Shown here in pieces: positions 8,014-15,950 of a DNA stretch of 64,000 bases; the stretch's first letter is position 1; every line of letters starts with the position of its first letter. Origin of the DNA: Xanthomonas euvesicatoria pv. euvesicatoria (GTDB lineage Bacteria > Pseudomonadota > Gammaproteobacteria > Xanthomonadales > Xanthomonadaceae); NCBI RefSeq assembly GCF_020880415.1, contig NZ_JAJIUJ010000053.1, positions 1-64,000 of the forward strand, given 5' to 3'. The notes under the pieces are model-generated. The model ran no database searches. It was not told the origin of the DNA and saw only the letters and a list, made by a program, of their open reading frames with translations. The position numbers were made by a program, and so were the translations under genes.

Positions 8014-9063
8014 ATGGCTGTAACGCCCGCATCGCTGTGTTTGCTGCGCTTGTCCGCCCTGGGCGATGTCACGCACGTGGTGCCGCTGGTACGCACGTTG
8101 CAGGCCGGGTTTCCTGAAACCCAACTGCATTGGGTCATCGACAAGGCCGGGCTGAAATTGCTCGAGGGCCTGCCCGGCGTGCAATTCCACGTCTACGACA
8201 AACACAGCGGGGTGGCCGGCATGCGCGCACTACGCCGGTCGCTGGCACCGCTGGGCCGCTTCGATGCCTTGCTGCAGATGCAGGTGGCCTTTCGGGCCAA
8301 TGTGCTGTCGGCCTTCGTGCCGGCGCGGCGACGCATCGGCTACGACCGCAGCCGCTCCAAGGACCTGCACGGCCTGTTCGTCAACGAGCGCATCGCCGAT
8401 CGCCCCGGCATCCACGTGCTCGACGCCATCGGCAGCTTTGCCGAGCCGCTGGGCCTGCGCCAGACCCAGGTGCGCTGGGACCTGCCGGTGCCCGACCAGG
8501 CGCATGCCTGGGCACGCGCGCAATGGGACGACGATGGCCGCCCGGTACTGATGATCTCGCCCTGCTCCAGCCACCCGCGTCGCAACTGGTATCCCGATCG
8601 CCTCGCCGCGCTGGCCGATCATGCCGCCGCGCAGGGCTGGCGGATCGTGCTGTGCGGCGGCCGCAGCGACCTGGAACGCAGCACTGCCGATGCCATCGTT
8701 GCGGCCGCACGCACGCCGGTGCTGGATCTGGTTGGCAAGGACACCCTCAAGCAACTGCCCGCACTGCTCGCGCGCGCGGACCTGGTGGTCACGCCGGATT
8801 CCGGGCCGATGCATATCGCCAACGCCATGGGCACCAAGGTGCTCGGCCTGCATGCGGCCAGCAACCCGCGACGAAGCGGACCGTACTCGGACGTGCGCTA
8901 TTGTGTGGACCGCTACGACGCCGCCGCGCGCAAATTCCTGCACAAGCCAGCCGACCAGCTGCGCTGGGGAACGAAGATCGAATTCGACGAGGTGATGTCG
9001 CTGATCACCGTGGACGATGCGATCGCCGCCTTCGAGCGTTATCGCGCCGACCACCCGCGCTGA
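8014..9063 (+). CDS. ADP-heptose:LPS heptosyltransferase (GT9 family)
   Basis: A 349-residue transferase that adds heptose to the LPS inner core. Family features: the start LCLLRLSALGDVTHVVPLVRTL (LxxxGD nucleotide-sugar loop), IGYDRSRSKDLHGLFVNERI, the ISPCSSHPRRNWYPDRLAALAD donor region and the VTPDSGPMHIANAMGTKVLGLHAASNPRRSGPY signature. It resembles the WaaC/heptosyltransferase I type. ATG 8014 was chosen because the domain starts there; upstream codons in this frame run through the kdkA promoter side. It is divergent from kdkA, which acts on the same core. Confidence 0.88.
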   Translation: MAVTPASLCLLRLSALGDVTHVVPLVRTLQAGFPETQLHWVIDKAGLKLLEGLPGVQFHVYDKHSGVAGMRALRRSLAPLGRFDALLQMQVAFRANVLSAFVPARRRIGYDRSRSKDLHGLFVNERIADRPGIHVLDAIGSFAEPLGLRQTQVRWDLPVPDQAHAWARAQWDDDGRPVLMISPCSSHPRRNWYPDRLAALADHAAAQGWRIVLCGGRSDLERSTADAIVAAARTPVLDLVGKDTLKQLPALLARADLVVTPDSGPMHIANAMGTKVLGLHAASNPRRSGPYSDVRYCVDRYDAAARKFLHKPADQLRWGTKIEFDEVMSLITVDDAIAAFERYRADHPR

Positions 9064-9274
9064 CGATCGGCGATCAATCGCCGCCGGACCGCCACACGGT
9101 TGGCGCAAAAGGCGACGCAGCCAGCACTTCAGCACCGGCTCTGAAGCTGCTCGGCGATTAGGCGCCGGGCAAGTTGCAGAGGCGCCCGCACCAATGGGCG
9201 TGAGATCGAGCGAAGACGCTTCCTGCAACAACCCGCGCTGTCAGACCACCCGCGCAATCAAACCGTCAACACGC

Positions 9275-9679
9275 TCAGGCGTCGGTAGCGCGATAGTCCT
9301 GATAGGACTTTTCTTCCACATACGAAGAACCCAGCGCCAGGTTGATCTCCTTCTTGATGCGCGCGCGCTCGTCGTTCTCGATATACACGCTGCGCGCCAG
9401 CTGCACGAAGGCATCGTCGAAGCTCTGCGCCTGCTCCTTGAGGCGGATGTCGTCCTCGATCACCCACAGCCGCTCATTAACGGCCTTAAGCTCGGCGCGC
9501 AGGCGCACGATGTCGTGGCCGGCGGCCGGATGCGCCATCCAGCTGGTTTCCAGCGCAGACAGCTCGTTGCGCACATTGGTCAACTTGGCCGCATCGCGCA
9601 TGCGCTCGGACTTGATCTGCAGGATCGCGATCTTGTCGAGCAGTTCACCAAAAGACACGGGCACCAGGATCTCGGACAT
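9275..9679 (-). CDS. DUF6165-like helical protein
   Basis: A 134-residue protein beginning MSEILVPVSFGELLDKIAIL, with a strong ribosome site (ggagg, 8 bases upstream). The pattern ILVPVSFGELLDKIAILQIKSERM, followed by long charged helices, matches the DUF6165 family; no function is known. It probably forms a coiled coil over residues 15-95. An upstream in-frame ATG is ignored because the Shine-Dalgarno sequence sits at 9679. Confidence 0.7.
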   Translation of the reverse strand: MSEILVPVSFGELLDKIAILQIKSERMRDAAKLTNVRNELSALETSWMAHPAAGHDIVRLRAELKAVNERLWVIEDDIRLKEQAQSFDDAFVQLARSVYIENDERARIKKEINLALGSSYVEEKSYQDYRATDA

Positions 9680-9743
9680 GACAGGCCTCCAACGGGGATC
9701 GGGCGGATTGTAGTCATCGCCGCGGCCGGCGACTGCCACACAT

Positions 9744-9768
9744 AAACAAAAGCCCCCTTGCGGGGGCT
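9744..9768 (-). terminator. Terminator, probably the displaced end of the tRNA-Ser unit
   Basis: AGCCCCC (9751-9757), TTGC, GGGGGCT (9762-9768) form a perfect 7-bp stem. The T-run is on the minus strand (cttttg), so it ends leftward transcription. No minus-strand gene lies just to its right except the tRNA-Ser 9.7 kb away across the mobile element, so it is likely that tRNA's original terminator. Confidence 0.7.
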
Positions 9769-9778
9769 GATGCGAATC

Positions 9779-9935
9779 TGGCGGAGAGTGGGGATTCACT
9801 CGGCACTTCGTGCCTTCGCCCTACGGGCGGCTTCGCCGTGCAGACAGCTGCGCTGCCTGTCGAACCCGGGGATTCTCACCCCCCAATGCCGCCGGCGAAA
9901 CCCACGCGGCACTGGCGCACCTACTCGCCTCAATC
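9779..9935. other. Scar with a tRNA-Ser 3'-end-like sequence, left of the mobile element
   Basis: Bases 9779-9797 (tggcggagagtggggattc) resemble the tRNA-Ser(CGA) 3' tail (tggcggagag, G-run, attc) with one substitution and one base fewer in the G-run. Then come about 138 bp with no gene before the true left att repeat at 9936. Both copies are preceded by AATC. It looks like the relic of an earlier insertion at the same tRNA; this is inference. Confidence 0.45.
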
Positions 9936-9952
9936 TGGCGGAGAGGGGGGGA
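9936..9952. repeat. Left attachment-site repeat of the mobile element
   Basis: Seventeen bases identical to the 3' terminal 17 bases of tRNA-Ser (minus strand), including the CCA. Flanking bases differ (caat here, ttcg in the tRNA), which sets the core. From here to 10063 there is no gene. Confidence 0.85.
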
Positions 9953-10063
9953 CAATACGACCCACACCAATTTCCGCAAATTGTTCAGGAACTTACGCCG
10001 GGAAACCCTCAGTGGGAAGTGTCCCCTACGAGTACAAAGAATGTCCCAAATTGCCGCCCATCG

Positions 10064-10399
10064 TCAACCCTTCTTCTCGGCAATGGCTCTCAAGGCGGCT
10101 ATCGCCTCCTGCTGACGATCCTCGGGCAACTTCGCGATCAACAAAATGGCCTCGGCGAGCATGTCGGGTGTTGCGTAAAAGTACGCCAACGGCAAACCCA
10201 ACGCCTGAGCCAGTTCTGCTGCGGTTTCAGGATCCGGATCGTGTTGCCCCGTCTCGTAGCGGGAGATGCGAGGTGCACCGGTGTTTTGCTCTTCCATTCC
10301 CAACATCCTTCCCAAGTCTGCTTGACGCAGGCCCAAGGACAGCCGGGCCGTGCGCAATCGTCGTCCGAACAGTGATGCAGGCGGCTTGATGGGAGGCAT
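10064..10399 (-). CDS. XRE-family helix-turn-helix regulator
   Basis: A 111-residue protein. The HTH domain is at about residues 10-65: FGRRLRTARLSLGLRQADLGRMLGM, then ISRYETGQHDPDPETAAELAQALGLP, ending with the YFYA motif usual in this family. A C-terminal helix (AEAILLIAKLPEDRQQEAIAALRAIAEKKG) probably mediates dimerisation. The start is uncertain; a GTG at 10420 would add seven residues. It is divergent from the exported-protein gene at 10528 and probably controls that gene or its own promoter; this is inferred from position. Confidence 0.85.
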   Translation of the reverse strand: MPPIKPPASLFGRRLRTARLSLGLRQADLGRMLGMEEQNTGAPRISRYETGQHDPDPETAAELAQALGLPLAYFYATPDMLAEAILLIAKLPEDRQQEAIAALRAIAEKKG

Positions 10400-10527
10400 T
10401 GGGGGGTGTACCGAAAACACCTCTCCATTGTGACAAGTCCGGCCAATTCAATCATTTGCGTTTGTCGCAAATTATGGCATAAGCTCGTTTCGCCGGCATA
10501 CAGCCGGCCCGCTGCTCAGCACAGGAC

Positions 10528-11277
10528 ATGGCGATGATGCCCACACTTAGAAAGACCGCACCACGACCTCACACCACGGCACTAGCCCTAACCTTCGGCC
10601 TTCTTGTGCCTTTCGTCGGCAACACGCAAGACAGACCACAAAGCGCAGGTCAAAAGATTGGCGATCTATTTTCTGACGTGAAAAACAAATTGGGGCTGCG
10701 GATTGAACGGCCGGCGCAGGGTGGCGCTGGCGGTGTTCTCTACGCCCCCCTTAGCGGTGGACAAACCTTCCGTACGTTGTTTCGCAACGAGGACCACGAC
10801 CAAGCCATTCAAGGACGCTTGCAGTGGCCTCGCGCGGCCCTGACCTTTGTCGAGTACGGCCGAAATCTACCGTGCTGGACAGTCAAAGCGACCATTTGGA
10901 CCAGTCCTACGTCCTCGCATGACGAAACATTTAGAACGTGCACGACCGCCAAATTGACCAAAACGAACGATTTGGGAGAAGTCAGTACCTTTGGCCGCTC
11001 CATCGGATTTGTTGGACTGCTCAACGCCCAACCGCGTTTTGGAGCCGTGCCCACCACGGGCGACACTCGAACGCGCGGCCCAAACCCACCGCGACTGCTG
11101 TTTCAAGTCGATGTGGATAAGACTATGCGCGACAAACTGCGCGATATCGTCATCAACTCGGCTTGGGTCTCTGGTTTCTACGGTCAGGGCAATGATCTGT
11201 CCCACGCGTCCATTTTTTATGACTATAGGATGTGGATCGCCGGCTTTGAAACCACAGGCAACCGCGACCAAAGCTAA
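10528..11277 (+). CDS. Exported protein of unknown function, element cargo
   Basis: A 249-residue protein with a likely Sec signal peptide (basic MPTLRKTAPRPHTT, then hydrophobic ALALTFGLLVPFVG, cleavage near GNTQ). The mature part has two cysteines (LPCWTVKA and FRTCTTA) and no recognised domain. It is followed after 11 bp by a membrane protein, and a strong bidirectional terminator closes the pair. It lies opposite an XRE regulator. A toxin, surface or envelope role is possible, but nothing in the sequence decides it. Confidence 0.7.
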   Translation: MAMMPTLRKTAPRPHTTALALTFGLLVPFVGNTQDRPQSAGQKIGDLFSDVKNKLGLRIERPAQGGAGGVLYAPLSGGQTFRTLFRNEDHDQAIQGRLQWPRAALTFVEYGRNLPCWTVKATIWTSPTSSHDETFRTCTTAKLTKTNDLGEVSTFGRSIGFVGLLNAQPRFGAVPTTGDTRTRGPNPPRLLFQVDVDKTMRDKLRDIVINSAWVSGFYGQGNDLSHASIFYDYRMWIAGFETTGNRDQS

Positions 11278-11288
11278 AGGCACGAAGT

Positions 11289-11684
11289 ATGGGATATAAA
11301 ATTACGGGCGAGCTAACGTTATTGGGCGACGCACAGTTCAGCGCCAACGGAGTTCGCCAATATTCGGTGATCGAAATCGGCGGAAAAGTCTACTCAAAAC
11401 ACCGTGCTCCCGCAGGTATCAACACTTACTTACAGCGCGCCGTCCGCATGAATGGCCCAACATCGCTGTACGTCGAAGGAAATTTTATTTATGGCGTAAC
11501 ACTTCCGGACGGTAAAACATATTGTTGGAAAAAGAACCCGATTGGCTCATTCTTTATTTTAGGGATCGGAATTATCGGACTACCATTTGTAATCGGGGTA
11601 TTCTTCATCATTGCGGCGATCAGAGAATTGGCAATTAACAGCGGAAGCAATAATCTTTTGAGGCAAGGCGCCGCACGTGTCTAG
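11289..11684 (+). CDS. Membrane protein of unknown function, element cargo
   Basis: A 131-residue protein: about 85 residues of beta-like sequence (GYKITGELTLLGDAQF and on to the YGVTLPDGKTYCWKK segment), then one long hydrophobic segment or hairpin at about residues 88-112 (IGSFFILGIGIIGLPFVIGV) and a short polar tail. It starts 11 bp after the exported protein gene, so the two are probably one operon. No family was recognised. The plan, a soluble N-domain with a membrane anchor beside an exported partner, is compatible with an effector-immunity or sensor pair, but this is speculation. Confidence 0.65.
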   Translation: MGYKITGELTLLGDAQFSANGVRQYSVIEIGGKVYSKHRAPAGINTYLQRAVRMNGPTSLYVEGNFIYGVTLPDGKTYCWKKNPIGSFFILGIGIIGLPFVIGVFFIIAAIRELAINSGSNNLLRQGAARV

Positions 11685-11698
11685 AAAGATCAAGTTGT

Positions 11699-11745
11699 AA
11701 AATAATAAACCCCGCTTGACAAATTGGCGGGGTTTATTATTTTAG
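11699..11745. terminator. Bidirectional terminator after the exported/membrane protein pair
   Basis: The arms AAAATAATAAACCCCGC and GCGGGGTTTATTATTTT form a near-perfect 17-bp stem with a short loop. The A/T-rich outer parts supply a T-run on both strands, so it can stop transcription from either side. Confidence 0.85.
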
Positions 11746-12731
11746 ATATATGGCCACACAGTTTAGGCGACTATGTGGCGAGTAAGGCAAAAAGAGAGTT
11801 TGCGCTACCCAAGCAGTTGCTCCTTTCATCTAAGTTAGCAACGCACGCGAAAAAATCAAGCCCCTTATTCGTCACCAACCTGTTTGAATAGCCATCGGAT
11901 ATTGAAGAAACGGGGCAAGTAACCACGCCGCAAATATTCGTGACTGTCGCGCAAGGCGGGGATTATTGAACACGGCGCACTGCATAACTAGGTACGAAGG
12001 GTTGGACGATTTCCCCCCAACGTACTGGCCCTGACCAGGTTCAAGGCGGAGTTTATTCCGCGCACGGGGCTGACAACACTGATAAACCATGTGTTGTTTG
12101 TGGACTACGGCAGGGTGGGTTTGAAATCACATTCTGGGCGTTCACGGACAGGTTCGTTGCCCGCCTGGGGAGGTTTTCCCATGGGAAAACGAATAACATC
12201 TGTAAACACCCTCGCAAGAGTGGATATATATCCACCCTAAGTCTAACGACCTTATACCTTAGAAAAGCTACAGAATTTCATAGTAAAGCTAAGCTAAATT
12301 TTTTATAGCAAAGCAATATTATAAACGCGTAGCGGGGTGGGAAGGGGTACAACCCCTTCGGGTTAAAATATTCTCTAAGTAAAACCAAATCGGGGCGGAC
12401 CGAAATTTTACTAATGAGCATTAGCCAAATGGAATAAGCCCATGCATTGGACATCAAAGTATCATACATGACATCATCTCATGGGCTTGGCAAGTTGATG
12501 TCGCCCCACACTTTTTAGATATAACAACTGTCGCCTTAATGAGAAATTTAACAAAAGAGTACTTCCAGGAATTGATACCAAAAATTCCAATTACCTGGAC
12601 CAGCGCGAGGTTACGCCCACTATGATCGTTGTCTTCAGGAAGCACTGGCAGTCGCGCTAAGGCTGATACCTGTGCAAATGGCATCCGCCGCATTATGATA
12701 GAAGGATGGAAATTGTGACTAGGCAGCCGAA
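11746..12731. other. One-kilobase AT-rich stretch with several palindromes, no clear gene
   Basis: Perfect palindromes occur at 12173-12190 (gttttcccatgggaaaac) and 12221-12236 (gtggatatatatccac), and an 8-bp-arm hairpin at 12341-12359 (gaaggggt, aca, accccttc). The promoter of the restriction-modification operon should lie in the last 150 bp. One plus-strand frame over about 12430-12623 looks coding in composition (VALMRNLTKEYFQELIPKIP) but has no start and may be a gene remnant. An origin or operator cluster is possible. Confidence 0.4.
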
Positions 12732-14705
12732 GTGAGCAAGAAGGACAAGGACAATAACGAGCGTAATACCGAAAACTTGGTGCGTGATGCATTGCGCGAC
12801 CTAGATTATTACGATGAAGGCAATAGTATAAGTGTTGAAGAACAGAAGAGCGTCATTGATGAGGTAAAACGACTACTGAAGAGCGGAAGCAAAAGCGCCA
12901 AAGGTGGTCGTGGGTACCCAGAATTCCTAATAAGCAACGCCGACACTCCCGACTTCTTGATTGTATATGAATGCAAGGCTTCACTTTCCGACCACGAAAG
13001 CAAACATGTGCAGTCTATCCTTAGAGATATTGATCTAGTTGAGAGCGAAGAAGTCGCGGCCAAACGCATAAAGCGATATGCGGTAGATGGCGCACTTCAT
13101 TACGCCAAACTCATTTCCCGCAGCTACAATGTAATAGCAGTAGCGGTAAGCGGTGAGAAAAAAACTACTGCCCGAAAATCTGTCTATCTTCACTCTAAGG
13201 GTGCCAGAGCGGCGCGTCCGCTGCTCAGCAAAAGCAACGGCAACCCCATCAACGAGATTCTATCTTGGAAAGATTTCTTGAGCCACGCGGTTTTCGATCC
13301 TGCTGTTCGAAAAGCACGACTTGAAGACCTGATGACTTTTGCACGTGAACTGCATACGTTCATGCGCGACTACGCCAAACTCACGGAAAGTGAGAAGCCA
13401 CTACTTGTTAGTGGCACGCTCATCGCGCTCCAAAATAAAGCCTTTTCGGCCTCCTATGGGTTGCATGAAACAAAGGAGCTACCTAAAAGGTGGATAGAGA
13501 CTATCAAACATGAGATTGATCGCGCAGAAATACCACAGGCAAAAAAAGATAATATGGCGCAGCCCTACGCGTCCATTTCCGTTCATCCGGAATTAGATAA
13601 AAAGAGAAATAACTATCCAAAAGGAATTCTTTATGAACTGATTAAACGCATTCACGAGAAGGCCGCCCCTCTCATGACCGCTGAAGAAGGAACGGATATC
13701 CTTGGTCACTTCTATGGCGAGTTCTTGAAATACACGGGCGGCGATAAGAAGGCGCTGGGTATTGTTTTGACGCCACGGCACATCACCGAACTATTCGCGC
13801 TCATTGCAAATGTCAATAAAAAGTCTACAGTGCTTGATATTTGCGCTGGAACCGGTGGCTTTCTCGTGGCAGCCATGTCGCAGATGATGGGAGAAGCCAC
13901 TACCGAACAAGAGCGTAATCGCATCAAAAGTAAGGGCCTCATCGGTATTGAGCAGCAGCCCAACATGTTCGCTTTGGCGGCCAGCAATATGATCTTGAGG
14001 GGGGATGGAAAGGCCAATCTCTACCAAGGTAGTTGCTTTGACGATGCCATTGCCAAAGCGGTAAAAAAACACAAGGCCGATGTCGGCTTGCTAAATCCAC
14101 CGTTCGCCCAAGGCACGGCAGATCTTCACGAGCTTCGTTTTATCCAACAGATGCTCTACGCCTTGGAGGAAGGGGGCACCGGAGTCGCTATTGTTCCAAT
14201 GGGCTGTGCAATCGCGCCAAACCTATTACGGCAAGAGTTAATGGCCGAACACACGTTGGAAGCCGTGATGTCTATGCCAACAGAGCTCTTTTATCCCGTG
14301 GGGGCTGTGTGTTGCATAATGGTATGGACTGCACATAAACCACACGCACAATCTAAGCGGGATACTTGGTTTGGCTATTGGAAGCAAGATGGCTTCATCA
14401 AGACCAAGCACAAAGGTCGCATAGATCCCGAAGGTGAGTGGCACATTCTGAGGGATCATTGGATTGACATGTACCGCAACCGCCGTGTTAGGCCAGGCGA
14501 AAGCGTCTTGAAGGCAGTCAGATACGACGACAAGCAACAAGATGAATGGTGTGCTGAGGCCTACATGGAGACCGACTATTTAACTTTGACGGAAATAGAT
14601 TTTCAACATGTAGTGAGAAAGTATTTGATGTTCCAACTCGTCAATGAAGCAGAAGAAAAAGCAAGGGTTGTCGCGGGCGAGGATGCAGAAGATGAAAATG
14701 AGTGA
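12732..14705 (+). CDS. Fused nuclease-DNA methylase (BcgI/type IIG-like) restriction-modification subunit
   Basis: A 657-residue protein. The N-terminal nuclease site is a PD-(D/E)xK motif: P73-D74, E80, K82 in TPDFLIVYECKA. A helical linker follows, then a gamma-class N6-adenine methylase of the HsdM type: TPRHITELF (about 347-355), SAM motif VLDICAGTGGF (367-377) and catalytic NPPF (455-458). Size and layout match BcgI A-type subunits, which both cut and methylate and need a specificity subunit. The next gene supplies that and overlaps its end. It probably methylates host DNA and cuts unmodified incoming DNA. The start gtgagcaag at 12732 gives the N-terminus MSKKDKDN; no good Shine-Dalgarno sequence is seen. 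Confidence 0.88.
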   Translation: MSKKDKDNNERNTENLVRDALRDLDYYDEGNSISVEEQKSVIDEVKRLLKSGSKSAKGGRGYPEFLISNADTPDFLIVYECKASLSDHESKHVQSILRDIDLVESEEVAAKRIKRYAVDGALHYAKLISRSYNVIAVAVSGEKKTTARKSVYLHSKGARAARPLLSKSNGNPINEILSWKDFLSHAVFDPAVRKARLEDLMTFARELHTFMRDYAKLTESEKPLLVSGTLIALQNKAFSASYGLHETKELPKRWIETIKHEIDRAEIPQAKKDNMAQPYASISVHPELDKKRNNYPKGILYELIKRIHEKAAPLMTAEEGTDILGHFYGEFLKYTGGDKKALGIVLTPRHITELFALIANVNKKSTVLDICAGTGGFLVAAMSQMMGEATTEQERNRIKSKGLIGIEQQPNMFALAASNMILRGDGKANLYQGSCFDDAIAKAVKKHKADVGLLNPPFAQGTADLHELRFIQQMLYALEEGGTGVAIVPMGCAIAPNLLRQELMAEHTLEAVMSMPTELFYPVGAVCCIMVWTAHKPHAQSKRDTWFGYWKQDGFIKTKHKGRIDPEGEWHILRDHWIDMYRNRRVRPGESVLKAVRYDDKQQDEWCAEAYMETDYLTLTEIDFQHVVRKYLMFQLVNEAEEKARVVAGEDAEDENE

Positions 14706-15201
14706 GGCACCAAAACTTGTTTCACTTGGCAGCATATTCTCTGTTCACTATGGAGTGAACATGGAGCTCAACGCGCTTAAAAAAGATCCGAGCGGCATTA
14801 ACTTTGTTTCTCGCTCCGCTCGAAACAACGGTGTATCGGCAAAAGTTGCTCGCGTTGCTGATGTAAAGCCACTTTCGGCAGGATTGATGACGGTAGCAGG
14901 CGGCGGAAGTGTTCTTGAAACATTTGTTCAACCCGAACAGTTTTATAGTGGGCGAGATCTTTACTATTTAGTCCCTCCTAAAGACATGTCTTTGCAGGAA
15001 AAGTTGTATTACTGCATGGTGATTCGAGCCAACCGCTACCGATTTAACTATGGCCGCCAGGCCAATAGGACGTTGAAAGACATACAAATCCCTGATCGCT
15101 CGGAGATTCCTAATTGGGTAAAAGGGATCTTCACCAAAGAAGTTGGGACATGGCAGAAAAAACTCTCAGGCTTGAATAGCCCGGGAAATTTAGCTAAGTA
15201 A
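14698..15201 (+). CDS. Single-domain specificity (S) subunit for the fused R-M enzyme
   Basis: About 167 residues from the ATG at 14698 (MSEAPKLVSLGSIFSVHYG), which overlaps the end of the methylase gene; earlier in-frame ATGs at 14683 and 14692 are possible. The sequence has one type I-like target-recognition domain: INFVSRSARNNGVSAKVARV, GLMTVAGGGSVLETFVQP, FYSGRDLYYLVPP, and the closing YGRQANRTLKDIQIPD. Normal S subunits have two such domains (about 350-400 residues), so this is a half-S that probably dimerises, implying a symmetric recognition site. Confidence 0.82.
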   Translation: MSEAPKLVSLGSIFSVHYGVNMELNALKKDPSGINFVSRSARNNGVSAKVARVADVKPLSAGLMTVAGGGSVLETFVQPEQFYSGRDLYYLVPPKDMSLQEKLYYCMVIRANRYRFNYGRQANRTLKDIQIPDRSEIPNWVKGIFTKEVGTWQKKLSGLNSPGNLAK

Positions 15202-15230
15202 GCCTTTCTCCGGGTTAGCAGTCTGTAAGA

Positions 15231-15252
15231 GAGGGCTTAATATTAAGCCCTC
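15231..15252. terminator. Inverted repeat between convergent S-subunit and TraD-like genes
   Basis: GAGGGCTTAAT and ATTAAGCCCTC form a perfect 22-base palindrome 30 bp after the S-subunit stop. It lies between two convergent genes and probably ends both transcripts. Confidence 0.65.
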
Positions 15253-15311
15253 TTCAGCCGAAAAATCCGTGGAAACCTCTATGCCCGCGCAGAGCCGAGG
15301 ATCACAATAAT

Positions 15312-15665
15312 TCATTGTGTTTGCCTCGCCGTTTTACGTGCCTCAAAATAAGAAATTCCTATTTCCTTCAGCGCGGGCAGCCTGTCGGCGGGCAAGTTCC
15401 GCAATGCGGTTAATAATAAGCCGCACAATTCTGCAGGATCCAGTTTATCTGCGCCTACAGCGATCACTATACCGCCCAGTTGAATCTTGCGGTGGGCATC
15501 TTTTTCCCGTGTCAATTTCCACGCCTCAGCGAATTGTTGGCGTTTCTCTACGGCAGCGGCTCGGCTCTTTTCTTTTTGGATCTTTAGCTTTTCTTGAGCT
15601 TTAAGTTGCAACAAGTGCTTTTCAGTTTCTTTTATACGCTCGCTAAGTGGTTTTTTCTTGCTCAT
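15312..15665 (-). CDS. TraD-like conjugal transfer accessory protein
   Basis: A 117-residue basic protein: a charged coiled-coil N-terminal half (KETEKHLLQLKAQEKLKIQ), then RKIQLGGIVIAVGADKLDPAELCGLLLTAL, the hallmark of small TraD proteins found beside MobA/MobL relaxases. It is divergent from the relaxase, with the oriT between them, as in other mobilisation modules. It probably helps assemble the relaxosome at oriT. It is not the large coupling ATPase of the same name. Confidence 0.8.
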   Translation of the reverse strand: MSKKKPLSERIKETEKHLLQLKAQEKLKIQKEKSRAAAVEKRQQFAEAWKLTREKDAHRKIQLGGIVIAVGADKLDPAELCGLLLTALRNLPADRLPALKEIGISYFEARKTARQTQ

Positions 15666-15814
15666 AGAAATCTCCCAATTTGGTCATTTCATTCAAGCAG
15701 AAAATTGGCACTTGTCGAATCTAATTTTTCTGCTTCAATATATTAGGGTGAGGGTAGAGCGTAGCGAAACCCGCCTGATTGGTTCTGTTGCGACGCCCGA
15801 AGGGTGTAGTAATA

Positions 15815-15847
15815 GCGCACTTATGTTTTCACCCTTCGGGTGAAAAC
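15815..15847 (-). other. oriT: Origin of transfer, RSF1010/MOBQ-like
   Basis: On the minus strand: arm GTTTTCACCC (15847-15838), loop GAA, arm GGGTGAAAAC (15834-15825), one A, then TAAGTGCGC (15823-15815). A perfect 10-bp inverted repeat followed at once by TAAGTGCG is the RSF1010/R1162 oriT layout, in which nicking occurs after TAAGTGCG. By analogy the nick is on the minus strand between 15816 and 15815. It lies between the traD-like and relaxase genes. Confidence 0.85.
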
Positions 15848-15950
15848 GCGCGGTCAGGGGCTACGCCCCCGACACCCCAAAATGCCGATTGGCTTTTCTG
15901 TGTGGTTGGGGATGGTTTTTCTGTGTTTTATATTTTGCGGAGTTGTGGGC

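Noticed and set aside
9779..9870. A complete second tRNA-Ser left of the island
   Set aside because: Only the 3' tail resembles the tRNA; no anticodon or D arm can be formed.
15840..15950. N-terminal extension of MobA with a hydrophobic segment
   Set aside because: It would run across the oriT, and the family N-terminus starts at GTG 15951 with Tyr25 in register.
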